The notes under the pieces were generated by a model. That model was given only the letters and a program-made list of their open reading frames with translations, was not told the DNA's origin and did no database searches. A DNA stretch of 64,000 nt from Micromonospora sp. WMMD1102. GTDB taxonomy: Bacteria; Actinomycetota; Actinomycetes; Mycobacteriales; Micromonosporaceae. The translations under genes were made by a program, and so were the position numbers. The stretch is from positions 434,001 to 498,000 of the forward strand of contig NZ_JARUBN010000001.1 of NCBI RefSeq assembly GCF_029626265.1, read 5' to 3'. Below, one piece after another: positions 35,197 to 43,319 of the stretch. Each line of letters begins with the position of its first letter. Position 1 is the first letter of the stretch.

Positions 35197-35889
35197 ATGA
35201 AACCGGGTGACCGGGGAACCGACCGGTCGGATCCGACCGAGGGGGCCGGGCAGCCGCGTCGGCTCCGGCCCGAACGGCTCTCGGCGGTGCCGGCACAACG
35301 GGGCGGCGAGCCGGGCCGGACCGTACCGACCGATGGCGCCGGCGAGCCGGACCGGCTGCTCCGGGCCATCGCCCGGGGTGACGAGGCGGCCTTCGGCCAG
35401 CTCTACGAGATCGTGGCGCCCCGGGTGTTCGGCCTGGTCCGGCGGGTGCTGCGCGATCCGGCCCAGGCCGAGGAGGTGACCCAGGAGGTGCTTGTCGAGA
35501 TCTGGCGTACCGCCGGCCGGTTCGATCCGGCCCGTGGCTCGGCGACCGCCTGGATGTTCACCATCGCGCACCGCCGGGCCGTCGACCGGATCCGCACCGA
35601 GCAGGCCGGGGTGGACCGGGCCGGCCGGCTCGCCGCCGCGAGCGGGCAGACCCCGTACGACGACGTGGTGGAGACGGCCACCACCAGGCTGGAACAGCAG
35701 CAGGTCCGGCGCTGCCTCGACGCGCTCACCGAGTTGCAGCGGCAGGCGATCACCATGGCCTACTACGGCGGGCACACGTACCCCGAGGTTGCCCGGCTGC
35801 TGGAAACCTCGCTGCCGACGGTCAAGACCAGGATGCGGGACGGCCTGATCCGGCTGCGCGACTGCCTGGGTGTGGAGGTGACCCGCTGA
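35197..35889 (+). CDS. sigK: ECF RNA polymerase sigma factor SigK
   Basis: 230 residues. After a variable ~50-residue N-terminus come region 2 (AFGQLYEIVAPRVFGLVRRV, EVTQEVLVEIWRTAGRFDPA, TAWMFTIAHRRAVDRIR) and region 4 (LTELQRQAITMAYYGGHTYP, VARLLETSLPTVKTRMRDGL). The RskA-type anti-sigma gene, fasciclin protein and molybdoenzyme downstream identify the SigK group. ATG 35197 has GGAGG ten bases upstream; an in-frame ATG at 35167 is the alternative. Its stop overlaps the next ATG (TGATG). It should direct transcription from the two CCGAAT-type promoters here. Confidence 0.92.
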   Translation: MKPGDRGTDRSDPTEGAGQPRRLRPERLSAVPAQRGGEPGRTVPTDGAGEPDRLLRAIARGDEAAFGQLYEIVAPRVFGLVRRVLRDPAQAEEVTQEVLVEIWRTAGRFDPARGSATAWMFTIAHRRAVDRIRTEQAGVDRAGRLAAASGQTPYDDVVETATTRLEQQQVRRCLDALTELQRQAITMAYYGGHTYPEVARLLETSLPTVKTRMRDGLIRLRDCLGVEVTR

Positions 35890-36626
35890 TGACCGACATC
35901 CACGCGCTGGTCGGCGCCTACGTCCTGGACGCGGTGAACGACGTCGAGCGGGCCGCCTTCGCCCGGCACCTGGCCGGCTGCGACACCTGCGCGGTCGAGG
36001 TGGCCGAACTGCGGGAGACCGCCGCCCGGCTGGCCGAGCCGACCTGGTCGGTGCCGCCGCCGGGGATGCGGGCCGAGGTGCTGGACCGGGTGCGGCGTAC
36101 CCGGCAACTCCTGCCGGGCCGCGCCGATCCGGAGGGTTCGCCGGCCCTGTCGCGGTGGCGTCGTTGGACGGCCGCGGCGGTCGCCGCCGGCATCCTGGCC
36201 GCCGGCGCCGGTGCGCTCGGCTACAGCCTTCAGGAGCAGCGGGTACGCGAGCAGCGGGGGGTCGCCGAGGCGGCCCGGGCCGAGGCCGATCGGATCCGTT
36301 CGGTGCTGGCCGCTCCGGACGCGGTGCTGCACGGCGGCGCCGTGACCGGTGGCGGGCGTATCAGCCTGGTCACCTCGGAGAGTCTGGACGCCGGTGTGGT
36401 GCTGCTCGGTGGCGCTCCGGCACCCGGACCCGACCGGGCCTACCAGTTGTGGCTGCTGCGCGGCGGGCAGCCGGCCGACGCGGGCGTACTGACCGCCGAC
36501 GCCTCCAGCGCCGCCAGGCTGATCACCGGGGTACGCGGTGCCGACGGGCTGGGCCTGACGGTGGAACCGGCGGCGGGTTCGGCGCGGCCGACCCTGCCGA
36601 CCGTGGCCGAGGTGCCGATCACCTGA
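35889..36626 (+). CDS. rskA: Anti-sigma-K factor RskA-like
   Basis: 245 residues. N-terminal anti-sigma zinc-type motif FARHLAGCDTCAVEVAEL (H-x3-C-x2-C), one membrane helix (AAAVAAGILAAGAGALGYSL, near residue 100), and an extracytoplasmic RskA domain ending in LTVEPAAGSARPTLPTVAEV. It binds SigK at the membrane and releases it when cleaved. Translationally coupled to sigK (one-base overlap), which sets the stoichiometry. In M. tuberculosis the pair controls mpt70/mpt83; the fasciclin gene downstream is the counterpart. Confidence 0.92.
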   Translation: MTDIHALVGAYVLDAVNDVERAAFARHLAGCDTCAVEVAELRETAARLAEPTWSVPPPGMRAEVLDRVRRTRQLLPGRADPEGSPALSRWRRWTAAAVAAGILAAGAGALGYSLQEQRVREQRGVAEAARAEADRIRSVLAAPDAVLHGGAVTGGGRISLVTSESLDAGVVLLGGAPAPGPDRAYQLWLLRGGQPADAGVLTADASSAARLITGVRGADGLGLTVEPAAGSARPTLPTVAEVPIT

Positions 36627-36632
36627 CCGGAC

Positions 36633-36659
36633 CCGTCTGGCGGAGGACCGGCTCCGAAT
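36633..36659 (+). promoter_or_regulatory. Second SigK-type promoter, before the fasciclin segment
   Basis: CCGTCT (36633-36638; four of six match CCATCC), exactly 15 bases, then CCGAAT (36654-36659). Same spacing as the sigK promoter. It lies seven bases after the anti-sigma stop codon and reads toward the fasciclin and molybdoenzyme genes. Confidence 0.6.
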
Positions 36660-36698
36660 CCCTGGTGAGGTCGCCGTAGCGACGGCGGACTCTTCCAG

Positions 36699-36920
36699 AT
36701 GAATGTGCTGATCGGTGCGGCCCCGAACATCGTCGCGCTGAACGGTGCCGAAAACCTGCTGCACCTCGGGTTGTGCCTGGTCCTCACAGCGATCGGCTTC
36801 GGCGCCGACCGCACGGCCGGCGAAGTTCCGAGGGCGCTTCCGACTGAGTTCCGGGCGCGCTTCCCGAGAAGTTCGGATCCGGACCAATCCGGACGGGATG
36901 CGGCGACGAATCACCAGTAA
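36699..36920 (+). pseudogene. C-terminal fragment of a DUF4383-like membrane protein
   Basis: The 73-codon frame begins MNVLIGAAPNIVALNGAENL followed by LHLGLCLVLTAIGFG, which looks like the last helix of DUF4383 proteins (NxADNxLHLxLG type). The first ~90 residues, with three helices, are missing, and the remaining 35 residues are charged and unrelated. It lies between the SigK-type promoter and the fasciclin gene, so it would be transcribed. A short functional peptide cannot be excluded. Confidence 0.45.
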
Positions 36921-36955
36921 GCACCCAACGAAGTGAAATGAAAGGACTTCCTGTC

Positions 36956-37582
36956 ATGCGTACCAAAATTTTCGCGCCGGTGGCGGTGGCCACGGCCTGC
37001 ATCCTGACGCTCGGCGCCTGCGGCGGCGACCCGGCGGACGAGGCGGGCGGCGCCCCGGCGACCAGCGCGCCGCCGATGGCGACCAGCGCACCGGCGATGA
37101 TGGACGGCGAGTTCGGCCCCGGCTGCGCCGCCGTGCCGACCGACGCGTCGAACCCGGGCAGCTTCGAGGCGATGGCGAAGGTGCCGGTGGCCACCGCCGC
37201 CAGCGGCAACCCGGTGCTCTCCACACTGGTCAGTGCGGTCAAAGAGGCGGACCTGGTCGACTCGCTCAACAGCGCCGACGGGGTCACCGTCTTCGCGCCC
37301 ACCAACGACGCGTTCGCGAAGATCCCCGAGGCCGACCTGAACAAGGTGATGGCCGACAAGAAGATGCTCGCCGGGGTGCTCACCTACCACGTGGTGTCCG
37401 GCAAGCTCGCCCCGGCACAGCTCGCCGGCTCGCACAAGACGCTGCAGGGCGGCACCGTCACCGTGACCGGCTCCGGCACCGACTTCAAGGTCGGCCCGGA
37501 GGCGACCGTGGTCTGCGGCAACGTCCAGACCGCGAACGCGGTGGTGTACCTGGTCGACTCCGTCCTGATGCCGCCGTCCTGA
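36956..37582 (+). CDS. Fasciclin-domain surface lipoprotein (MPT83/MPT70-like)
   Basis: 208 residues. A lipobox LTLGAC places the lipidated Cys at residue 22; a Pro/Ala/Met-rich stalk follows. The FAS1 domain (about 65-208) shows NPVLSTLVSAVKEADLVDSL, the H1 motif VTVFAPTNDAFAKIP and the H2-like LTYHVVSGKLAPAQL. Extracellular, membrane-anchored adhesion-type protein. ATG 36956 follows AAAGGA at about ten bases; ATG 36938 is an unlikely alternative. SigK-RskA control and position match the mycobacterial mpt83/mpt70 locus. Confidence 0.93.
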   Translation: MRTKIFAPVAVATACILTLGACGGDPADEAGGAPATSAPPMATSAPAMMDGEFGPGCAAVPTDASNPGSFEAMAKVPVATAASGNPVLSTLVSAVKEADLVDSLNSADGVTVFAPTNDAFAKIPEADLNKVMADKKMLAGVLTYHVVSGKLAPAQLAGSHKTLQGGTVTVTGSGTDFKVGPEATVVCGNVQTANAVVYLVDSVLMPPS

Positions 37583-37642
37583 CCCCGCCGCCCGGGCTGC
37601 GGTCGGCTCGGCGGTTCCCGTATCCCGAGGGAGGATACAGCC

Positions 37643-39301
37643 ATGTCAGCGCCGCGCGGGGCCGTACCGGCCGGGAGCCGCGGACGTCCGGGGCAGCTGT
37701 TCGGCCGAGGTCTCGCCGGACTGCTCGGCGGGGCCGCCGGGGTGGCGGTGGCGCAACTCGTCGCCGCCGCCACCCGGCCGCAGGCCGGCCCACTGGTCGC
37801 GGTCGGGTCCGCCGTCGTCGACGCGGCACCCACTCCGGTGAAGGAGTTCGCGGTCCAGACCTTCGGCACGTACGACAAGCCGGTACTGCTCGGCGGGATC
37901 GGGCTGCTGCTCGCCGCGTTCGCAGTACTCACCGGGCTGCTGGCGGCGCGGCGCCCGACCGTCGGAGCGGTCGGGGCCGTGTTGTTCGGGCTGGTCGGCG
38001 CCGCAGCCGCACTGACCCGGCCAGCGGCCGGCCCCGCCGACCTGCTGCCCTCCGCCGCAGGTGCCGTAGTCGCCGCGATCGTGCTGCACCGGCTGCCGCG
38101 CCGCGCGGTCGGGGCAGGCCGGTCCGGTCCGGCGCCGTTCGGGGCCGGACCGGACCGGACGACCGAGGGGGCGTCCGGTCCGGGTGGTGTCGAGCCAAGT
38201 TCCCCGCCGGCGCCGGACGTCGCCGCTCCCGAACCCCAGGCGGCGGGGGCGACCCGACGGCACTTCGTCCGGGCCGCGACGGTGGTGGCCGGCGGGACCG
38301 TGCTCACCGGCACCGCCGGCTACCTGCTGACACAGATCAGGAACCGGGACGCCGCGCGGTCGAGGCAGACCGTAATGCTTCCGGCAGCGGCCCGACCGGC
38401 CGAACCGCTGCCGGCCGACGTCCAGCCGGGCTTCCACACTCCGAACGCCGAGTTCTATCGCGTCGACACCGCCCTGACGGTACCCCGCCTCGACGTCGAC
38501 GACTGGCGGCTGCGGATCCGTGGCCGGGTCGACCGGCCGGTCGAGCTGCGCTTCACCGACCTGCTCCGGCGCGAGCTGGTCGAGCGCGACATCACGCTGA
38601 ACTGCGTTTCGAGCGAGGTCGGCGGCCCGTACGTCGGCACGGCACGTTGGCTCGGCGTACCCCTCGCGCCGCTGCTGCGGGAAGCTGGCATCCAGACCGG
38701 CGCCGACCAGGTGGTGGCCAGGTCCGTCGAGGGAATGACGATCGGCACACCGGTCGAGACGGTGTTTGACGGCCGGGACGCGATGCTCGCGGTCGGGATG
38801 AACGGCGAGCCGCTGCCGTACGAGCACGGTTTCCCGGTCCGGATGCTCACCCCCGGCTTGTACGGTTACGCCGGCGCCTGCAAGTGGTTGACCGAGCTGG
38901 AGCTGTCGACGTTCGACGACTTCGACGCGTACTGGGTGCGGCGGGGCTGGGCGGCCAGGGCACCGGTGAAGACGGCCTCCCGGATCGACCGTCCCGCACC
39001 GTTCGCACGGTTGTCGGGTGGTCCGGTGCGGGTGGCCGGGGTGGCCTGGGCGCAGCGGCGCGGAATCCGGGCGGTCGAGGTGCAGGTCGACGGCGGGCGA
39101 TGGCAGCCGGCGACCCTGGCCCCGGTCCCGTCCTCCGACACCTGGGTGCAGTGGCGGTACGACTGGCGCGCGTCCACCGGTACGCACACCCTGCGGGTAC
39201 GGGCGGTCGACGGCGGGGGCGAGGTGCAGACCGGGCAACGGGCCGCCCCGTTCCCGTCCGGCGCGACCGGCTGGCACACCGTCTCGGTGACGGTCGGCTG
39301 A
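37643..39301 (+). CDS. Membrane-anchored sulfite-oxidase-family molybdopterin enzyme
   Basis: 552 residues. Three or four N-terminal membrane helices (GLAGLLGGAAGVAVAQLVAA, VLLGGIGLLLAAFAVLTGLL, GAVGAVLFGLVGAAAALTR) and a further twin-Arg-like anchor (TRRHFVRAATVVAGGTVLTG, near residue 205) precede the molybdopterin domain. The expected Mo-ligand cysteine is Cys321 (DITLNCVSSEVGG). The C-terminal Mo-co dimerisation-like domain (GIRAVEVQVDGGRWQPATL) completes it. Catalytic face likely outside; substrate unknown (sulfite or methionine-sulfoxide-like). It is 60 bases after the fasciclin gene with GGGAGGA upstream, so probably same transcript. Confidence 0.92.
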   Translation: MSAPRGAVPAGSRGRPGQLFGRGLAGLLGGAAGVAVAQLVAAATRPQAGPLVAVGSAVVDAAPTPVKEFAVQTFGTYDKPVLLGGIGLLLAAFAVLTGLLAARRPTVGAVGAVLFGLVGAAAALTRPAAGPADLLPSAAGAVVAAIVLHRLPRRAVGAGRSGPAPFGAGPDRTTEGASGPGGVEPSSPPAPDVAAPEPQAAGATRRHFVRAATVVAGGTVLTGTAGYLLTQIRNRDAARSRQTVMLPAAARPAEPLPADVQPGFHTPNAEFYRVDTALTVPRLDVDDWRLRIRGRVDRPVELRFTDLLRRELVERDITLNCVSSEVGGPYVGTARWLGVPLAPLLREAGIQTGADQVVARSVEGMTIGTPVETVFDGRDAMLAVGMNGEPLPYEHGFPVRMLTPGLYGYAGACKWLTELELSTFDDFDAYWVRRGWAARAPVKTASRIDRPAPFARLSGGPVRVAGVAWAQRRGIRAVEVQVDGGRWQPATLAPVPSSDTWVQWRYDWRASTGTHTLRVRAVDGGGEVQTGQRAAPFPSGATGWHTVSVTVG

Positions 39302-39454
39302 CCGTGCCGTCGGTGCTCGGCCGGCCGAGGGCGCCGGGGATGGGGCAGGGCCTGAAAGGGGGGCAGGGCCCGGTCGACGGTGTGGCTAGCCCCACCCCGG
39401 GTCGGCGGCTTCCGGCAGTGTCGCCGCCGGGCGGGACCGGCCAGACTGGGGCGC

Positions 39455-41383
39455 ATGGCATCCAGAGCGCTTCGCACCAGCGGGCTGGCCCTGCTGCACG
39501 GAGCGGCGCTGGCCGGGCTGGGGCTGGCCGGGGCGGTGCTGCTCCTGGTGCACCTGGTCTTCTTCGTGCCGGGGTTCGGACTCGGGCTGATCTTCCTGGT
39601 GCCGCTGCCGATCCTGGCCGGGCGGTACCTGACCAACCTGGTCCGCCGGCTGGCCGGCGCCGGTGGCGCACCGATCGGGTCGCCGTACCGGCCCCGGCCC
39701 GAGCCGCCGCGGCCGGAGGAGAGCGGGCGCTACCCGCACGACAACCGGCTCTACCGGCGGCCCTGGGTGCCCGCCTTCCTCCGCTGGCTGGACTGGGTAC
39801 TCGGCGACCCGGCCAGCTACCGCGACCTGGGCTGGATGATCGCGACTCCGGTGGTCGGTACGCTGCTCGGCGGTCTCCCGGTCGCGCTGCTCGCCGCCGG
39901 TGCCTGGTACGCGCTCGGCAACGCCGGAAGGCACTGGTGGGCCCTGCCGGCCGGGCTCGCCGTCGCCGCCGCCGGGCTGGCGGTCGCCCCCTGCCTGCTC
40001 GCCACCCACCGGCGCTGGACCCACTGGTGGTTGGGGTCGGAGCAGCGACAGCCGGGCCGGCTCCGGATCTGGTACGCCCGCCAGCTCCTCCTGCTGCTGC
40101 GCCTGGCCGCGCTGCTCGGGCTGAGCCTGGCCGCCCTGCCGATGGCCGCCGCTTCCGTACTCGGCCTGGTGCTGGCGTACGGGCTCGGCGTCGTCGTGGT
40201 GCTGCCGCCGATGATGCAGAACCAGCGCTGCCTGCCTGAGCTGCGCCGGAAGCTGGCCGCGCGGTGGAGCGGGGTCGAGGTGGCCACGCCGTACCGGCCC
40301 CGGCCCGGGGTGCCGCAGCCCCGGCCGGACGGCCGCTACCAGGTGGGGAACAACCTCTACCGGACGGCTCGGTGGGCGGCGTACCACGAGCGGCTGCGCT
40401 CGCTCGTCCGCGATCCGGGGAACTGGCGTGACCTCGGCTTCCTGCTGCTCGACCCGGTGGCCGGCGGGCTCGCCCTGGCCGCACCGCTGGCCGCGGTCGG
40501 CTACGGCATCTTCGGCCTGGCCCTGCCCCGGCTCTGGATGGCCGTCGGGCTGGTGCCGGACGAGGGCGGCGACTGGTACGCCTCGGTCGCCGGCTCCGAC
40601 GCGGCGGCGATCCCGGTCGGGCTCGCCCTGGTCGCGCTCGGTCTGCTGGCCGGTCCGGCGGTGCTCCGGTCCAACGGCCGGTGGGTGGCGCTGCTGCTGG
40701 CCCCGACCGCCGGGGCCCGGCTGGCGCTGCGGGTGCAGCGGCTCACCGAAACCCGGGCCGACGCCACCGAGAGCCAGGCCGCCGAGCTGCGCCGGATCGA
40801 ACGCGACCTGCACGACGGCGCCCAGGCCCGGCTGGTCGCGATGGGCATCAACCTCGGCAACATCGAATACCTGATGGACCGGGACCCGCAGGCGGCCCGG
40901 GCGCTGCTGGCCGAGGCGCGGCAGGCGTCGGCGAAGGCACTCGACGAGCTGCGCGACCTGGTCCGGGGAATCCATCCGCCGGTACTCGCCGAACGCGGGC
41001 TCGGCGACGCCGTCCGGGCGCTGGCCCTGGACATCCCGGTCCGGACCAAGGTGACCGTCGCGCTGCCGGGCCGGCTGGAGCAGCCGATCGAGTCGGCGGC
41101 CTACTTCGCGGTCAGCGAACTGCTGACCAACGCGGTCAAGCACGCCCGCGCCGACCGGATCACCGTGCATCTCGGGTATGTCGACGGCCGGCTGCGGATC
41201 GTGGTCGTCGACGACGGGCGGGGCGGCGCGGACGAGACCCGGGGCAGTGGGCTGCGCGGCATCGCCCGCCGGCTCGGTACATTCGACGGCGTCGTCGACC
41301 TGAGCAGTCCACCGGGCGGCCCGACGACGGTGACCCTGGAGGTGCCGTGCGCGTTGTCCTCGCCGAGGACCTCTATCTCCTGA
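39455..41383 (+). CDS. NarL-type sensor histidine kinase with duplicated sensor module
   Basis: 642 residues. Two copies of a membrane sensor module, each opened by a similar cytosolic stretch (PYRPRPEPPRPEESGRYPHD and PYRPRPGVPQPRPDGRYQVG) then FLRW..DPASYRDLGWM / DPGNWRDLGFLLLDP and four helices. HisKA_3 follows (RRIERDLHDGAQARLVAMGI, phospho-accepting His in DLHDG) and then HATPase_c (VVVDDGRGGADETRGSGLRG). ATG at 39455. The regulator gene starts 37 bases before its end, so the two are coupled. Signal unknown; such kinases often sense envelope or lipid state. Confidence 0.9.
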   Translation: MASRALRTSGLALLHGAALAGLGLAGAVLLLVHLVFFVPGFGLGLIFLVPLPILAGRYLTNLVRRLAGAGGAPIGSPYRPRPEPPRPEESGRYPHDNRLYRRPWVPAFLRWLDWVLGDPASYRDLGWMIATPVVGTLLGGLPVALLAAGAWYALGNAGRHWWALPAGLAVAAAGLAVAPCLLATHRRWTHWWLGSEQRQPGRLRIWYARQLLLLLRLAALLGLSLAALPMAAASVLGLVLAYGLGVVVVLPPMMQNQRCLPELRRKLAARWSGVEVATPYRPRPGVPQPRPDGRYQVGNNLYRTARWAAYHERLRSLVRDPGNWRDLGFLLLDPVAGGLALAAPLAAVGYGIFGLALPRLWMAVGLVPDEGGDWYASVAGSDAAAIPVGLALVALGLLAGPAVLRSNGRWVALLLAPTAGARLALRVQRLTETRADATESQAAELRRIERDLHDGAQARLVAMGINLGNIEYLMDRDPQAARALLAEARQASAKALDELRDLVRGIHPPVLAERGLGDAVRALALDIPVRTKVTVALPGRLEQPIESAAYFAVSELLTNAVKHARADRITVHLGYVDGRLRIVVVDDGRGGADETRGSGLRGIARRLGTFDGVVDLSSPPGGPTTVTLEVPCALSSPRTSIS

Positions 41384-42003
41384 GGGACGGTCTGGCCCGG
41401 ATGCTCACCGCGCACGGCTTCGAGGTGGTGGCGGCGGTGGAGACCGGTCCGGAGCTGCTGGCGGCGTTGCTGGAGCTGCGCCCCGACGTGGCCGTGGTGG
41501 ACGTACGCCTGCCGCCCACCCAGACCGACGAGGGGCTCCAGGCCGCGCTCGCCGCCCGCCGGGAGGTCCCCGGGCTGCCGGTGCTGGTGCTCTCCCAGCA
41601 CGTCGAGCAGCTCTACGCCCGGGAGCTGCTGGCCGACGGCACTGGCGGGATCGGCTACCTGCTCAAGGACCGGGTCTTCAACGCGGAGCAGTTCGTCGAC
41701 GCGGTGCGCCGGGTGGCCGGCGGCGGTACGGCGATGGACCCGGACGTGATCGCGAAGCTGCTGGCCCGGAGCAGCCGGGACGCGCCGATGGCCCGGTTGA
41801 CGCCCCGGGAGCGGGAGGTACTGGAGCTGATGGCGGAGGGGCGCTCCAACAGCGCCATCGGGCAGCGGCTTTTCCTCAGCGACAGTGCGGTCGGCAAGCA
41901 CACCGCCAGCATCTTCGGCAAGCTCGACCTGGCACCCTCGGACGACGACAACCGCCGGGTGCTGGCCGTCCTGGCATACCTGAACGGCGCGGCCGGCGGT
42001 TGA
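41347..42003 (+). CDS. NarL/FixJ-family response regulator, first pair
   Basis: 218 residues. Receiver domain with Glu7-Asp8, phospho-accepting Asp52 (VAVVDVRLP) and the conserved Lys (YLLKDRV), then a LuxR-type helix-turn-helix (LTPREREVLELMAEGRSNSA, IGQRLFLSDSAVGKHTASIF). GTG at 41347 lies inside the kinase gene. Partner of the upstream kinase; acts as a dimeric DNA-binding activator or repressor. Confidence 0.93.
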   Translation: MRVVLAEDLYLLRDGLARMLTAHGFEVVAAVETGPELLAALLELRPDVAVVDVRLPPTQTDEGLQAALAARREVPGLPVLVLSQHVEQLYARELLADGTGGIGYLLKDRVFNAEQFVDAVRRVAGGGTAMDPDVIAKLLARSSRDAPMARLTPREREVLELMAEGRSNSAIGQRLFLSDSAVGKHTASIFGKLDLAPSDDDNRRVLAVLAYLNGAAGG

Positions 42004-42012
42004 CGTCCGGTT

Positions 42013-42028
42013 CGGCCCGACCGGGCCG
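42013..42028. terminator. Small hairpin between convergent genes
   Basis: CGGCCC, four bases, GGGCCG lies between the stops of the response regulator and the convergent serine hydrolase. The short stem without a U-tract makes it a weak terminator candidate. Confidence 0.4.
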
Positions 42029-42031
42029 CGG

Positions 42032-43207
42032 TCACTCCCCGCCGCAGAGGGCGTTGCCGACCAGGGTGTCCATGGCGCGCTGCTGGCGTATGTGGTCCTC
42101 GGGGGCGCGGCCGAGCACACTGGACATCGACACGACGACGCTGCGCCGCCCGTCGGCGGTGACCCCGCTGTCGGTGAGGTAGCCGCCGTCCCCGCCGCCG
42201 TGGCTCCAGTACGTGCCGCCGCAGGGCAGCGGCCGTTCGAACAGGCCGAGACCGTAGCGGGTGTCGGGCAGCAGCTCGGCGAAATCCGGGCCGATCGGCA
42301 TCGTCCGGGTCATCTCGGCGAGCTGGGCCGGCCGGAGGAGCCGGCCGCCGAGCAGGGCCCGGAAGAACGTGTTCAGGTCCCGGGTGGTGGAGATGATCGC
42401 GCCCTCGGGGTCGGCGACGATCTGGTCGGTGACGTCCACCAGGGTCGGCGTCTCGAACGGCTGGTACGCCCGGGCGTGCGGCTCCGGCAGTGTCGGCGTA
42501 CGCCCCGGCCAGCTCGTACCGGTCAACCGGAGCGGCTTGATGATCCGGCTGGAAACCTCCTCGTGCCAGGGTCGGCCGGTGACCCGTTCGATGATCAGGT
42601 CGACCAGGACGAAGCCGGTACTGGAGTAGCGCCACGCCGTACCGGGTGGAAAGGCCGGTGGGTGCTTCAGCGCCCGGGCCAGCAACGACTCCGGGGTGTG
42701 CACGTCGTCGCGGTGCCGCCGGTAGTCCTCCGCCGAGGCGTGGTCCGGGAAGTCGTCGGGCATCCCGCTGGTGTGCTGGAGGAGCTGCCGTACGGTGATC
42801 CGGCGCCCGTCGTTGCCGTTGCCCCGGACCAGGCCGGGCAGCCAGCGTTCCACGGTGTCGTCCAGGCCGAGCCGCCCCTCGCCGACGAGTTGCAGTGCCA
42901 CCACCGCGACGAACGACTTCGCGGTACTGGCGATCCGGAAGTGCCCGTCCGGCGGCACCGGACGCTTGCCGGGCAGGTCGGCGACGCCGCTGGTGGCGAC
43001 CTGCGAGGTGCCGTCCGGCAGCACCAGCCGGGCCTGCACGCCGGTCACCCCGAGGGCGGTGAGCGCGTCGGCGTCCCCGCGCAGGCGCTCCAGGTCTTGG
43101 CGGTGGGTGGGTTCGGGTCCGGCGCTGCCGGCGACCACCGTCGCCGCGCCGCCGAGGGTGGCCAGCGTCGCGACGACGACGGTGGCGCGCAGAAGCGAGA
43201 ATCTCAT
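42032..43207 (-). CDS. Secreted serine hydrolase / D-Ala-D-Ala carboxypeptidase-like (class C beta-lactamase fold)
   Basis: 391 residues. Signal peptide (RFSLLRATVVVATLATLGGA), then a penicillin-binding-protein-like domain: Ser94-x-x-Lys97 in STAKSFVAV, YSSTGFVL for the YxN position, and HGGGDGGY for the KTG/HxG position. It probably acts on peptidoglycan peptides or esters outside the cell. It sits between two two-component systems and is divergent from the second kinase (112-base gap), so it may be a target of one of them. Confidence 0.88.
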   Translation of the reverse strand: MRFSLLRATVVVATLATLGGAATVVAGSAGPEPTHRQDLERLRGDADALTALGVTGVQARLVLPDGTSQVATSGVADLPGKRPVPPDGHFRIASTAKSFVAVVALQLVGEGRLGLDDTVERWLPGLVRGNGNDGRRITVRQLLQHTSGMPDDFPDHASAEDYRRHRDDVHTPESLLARALKHPPAFPPGTAWRYSSTGFVLVDLIIERVTGRPWHEEVSSRIIKPLRLTGTSWPGRTPTLPEPHARAYQPFETPTLVDVTDQIVADPEGAIISTTRDLNTFFRALLGGRLLRPAQLAEMTRTMPIGPDFAELLPDTRYGLGLFERPLPCGGTYWSHGGGDGGYLTDSGVTADGRRSVVVSMSSVLGRAPEDHIRQQRAMDTLVGNALCGGE

Positions 43208-43319
43208 GGCGGGGACGCTAGGCCGCTGTATCGGGCTGACCCGATACCCCGGACCGGCCGCAAAAAGGTACCGCTGGCTGTAGTGCCATCCCGCCGTCGC
43301 CCGGTGAGGCTGGAGAGCG

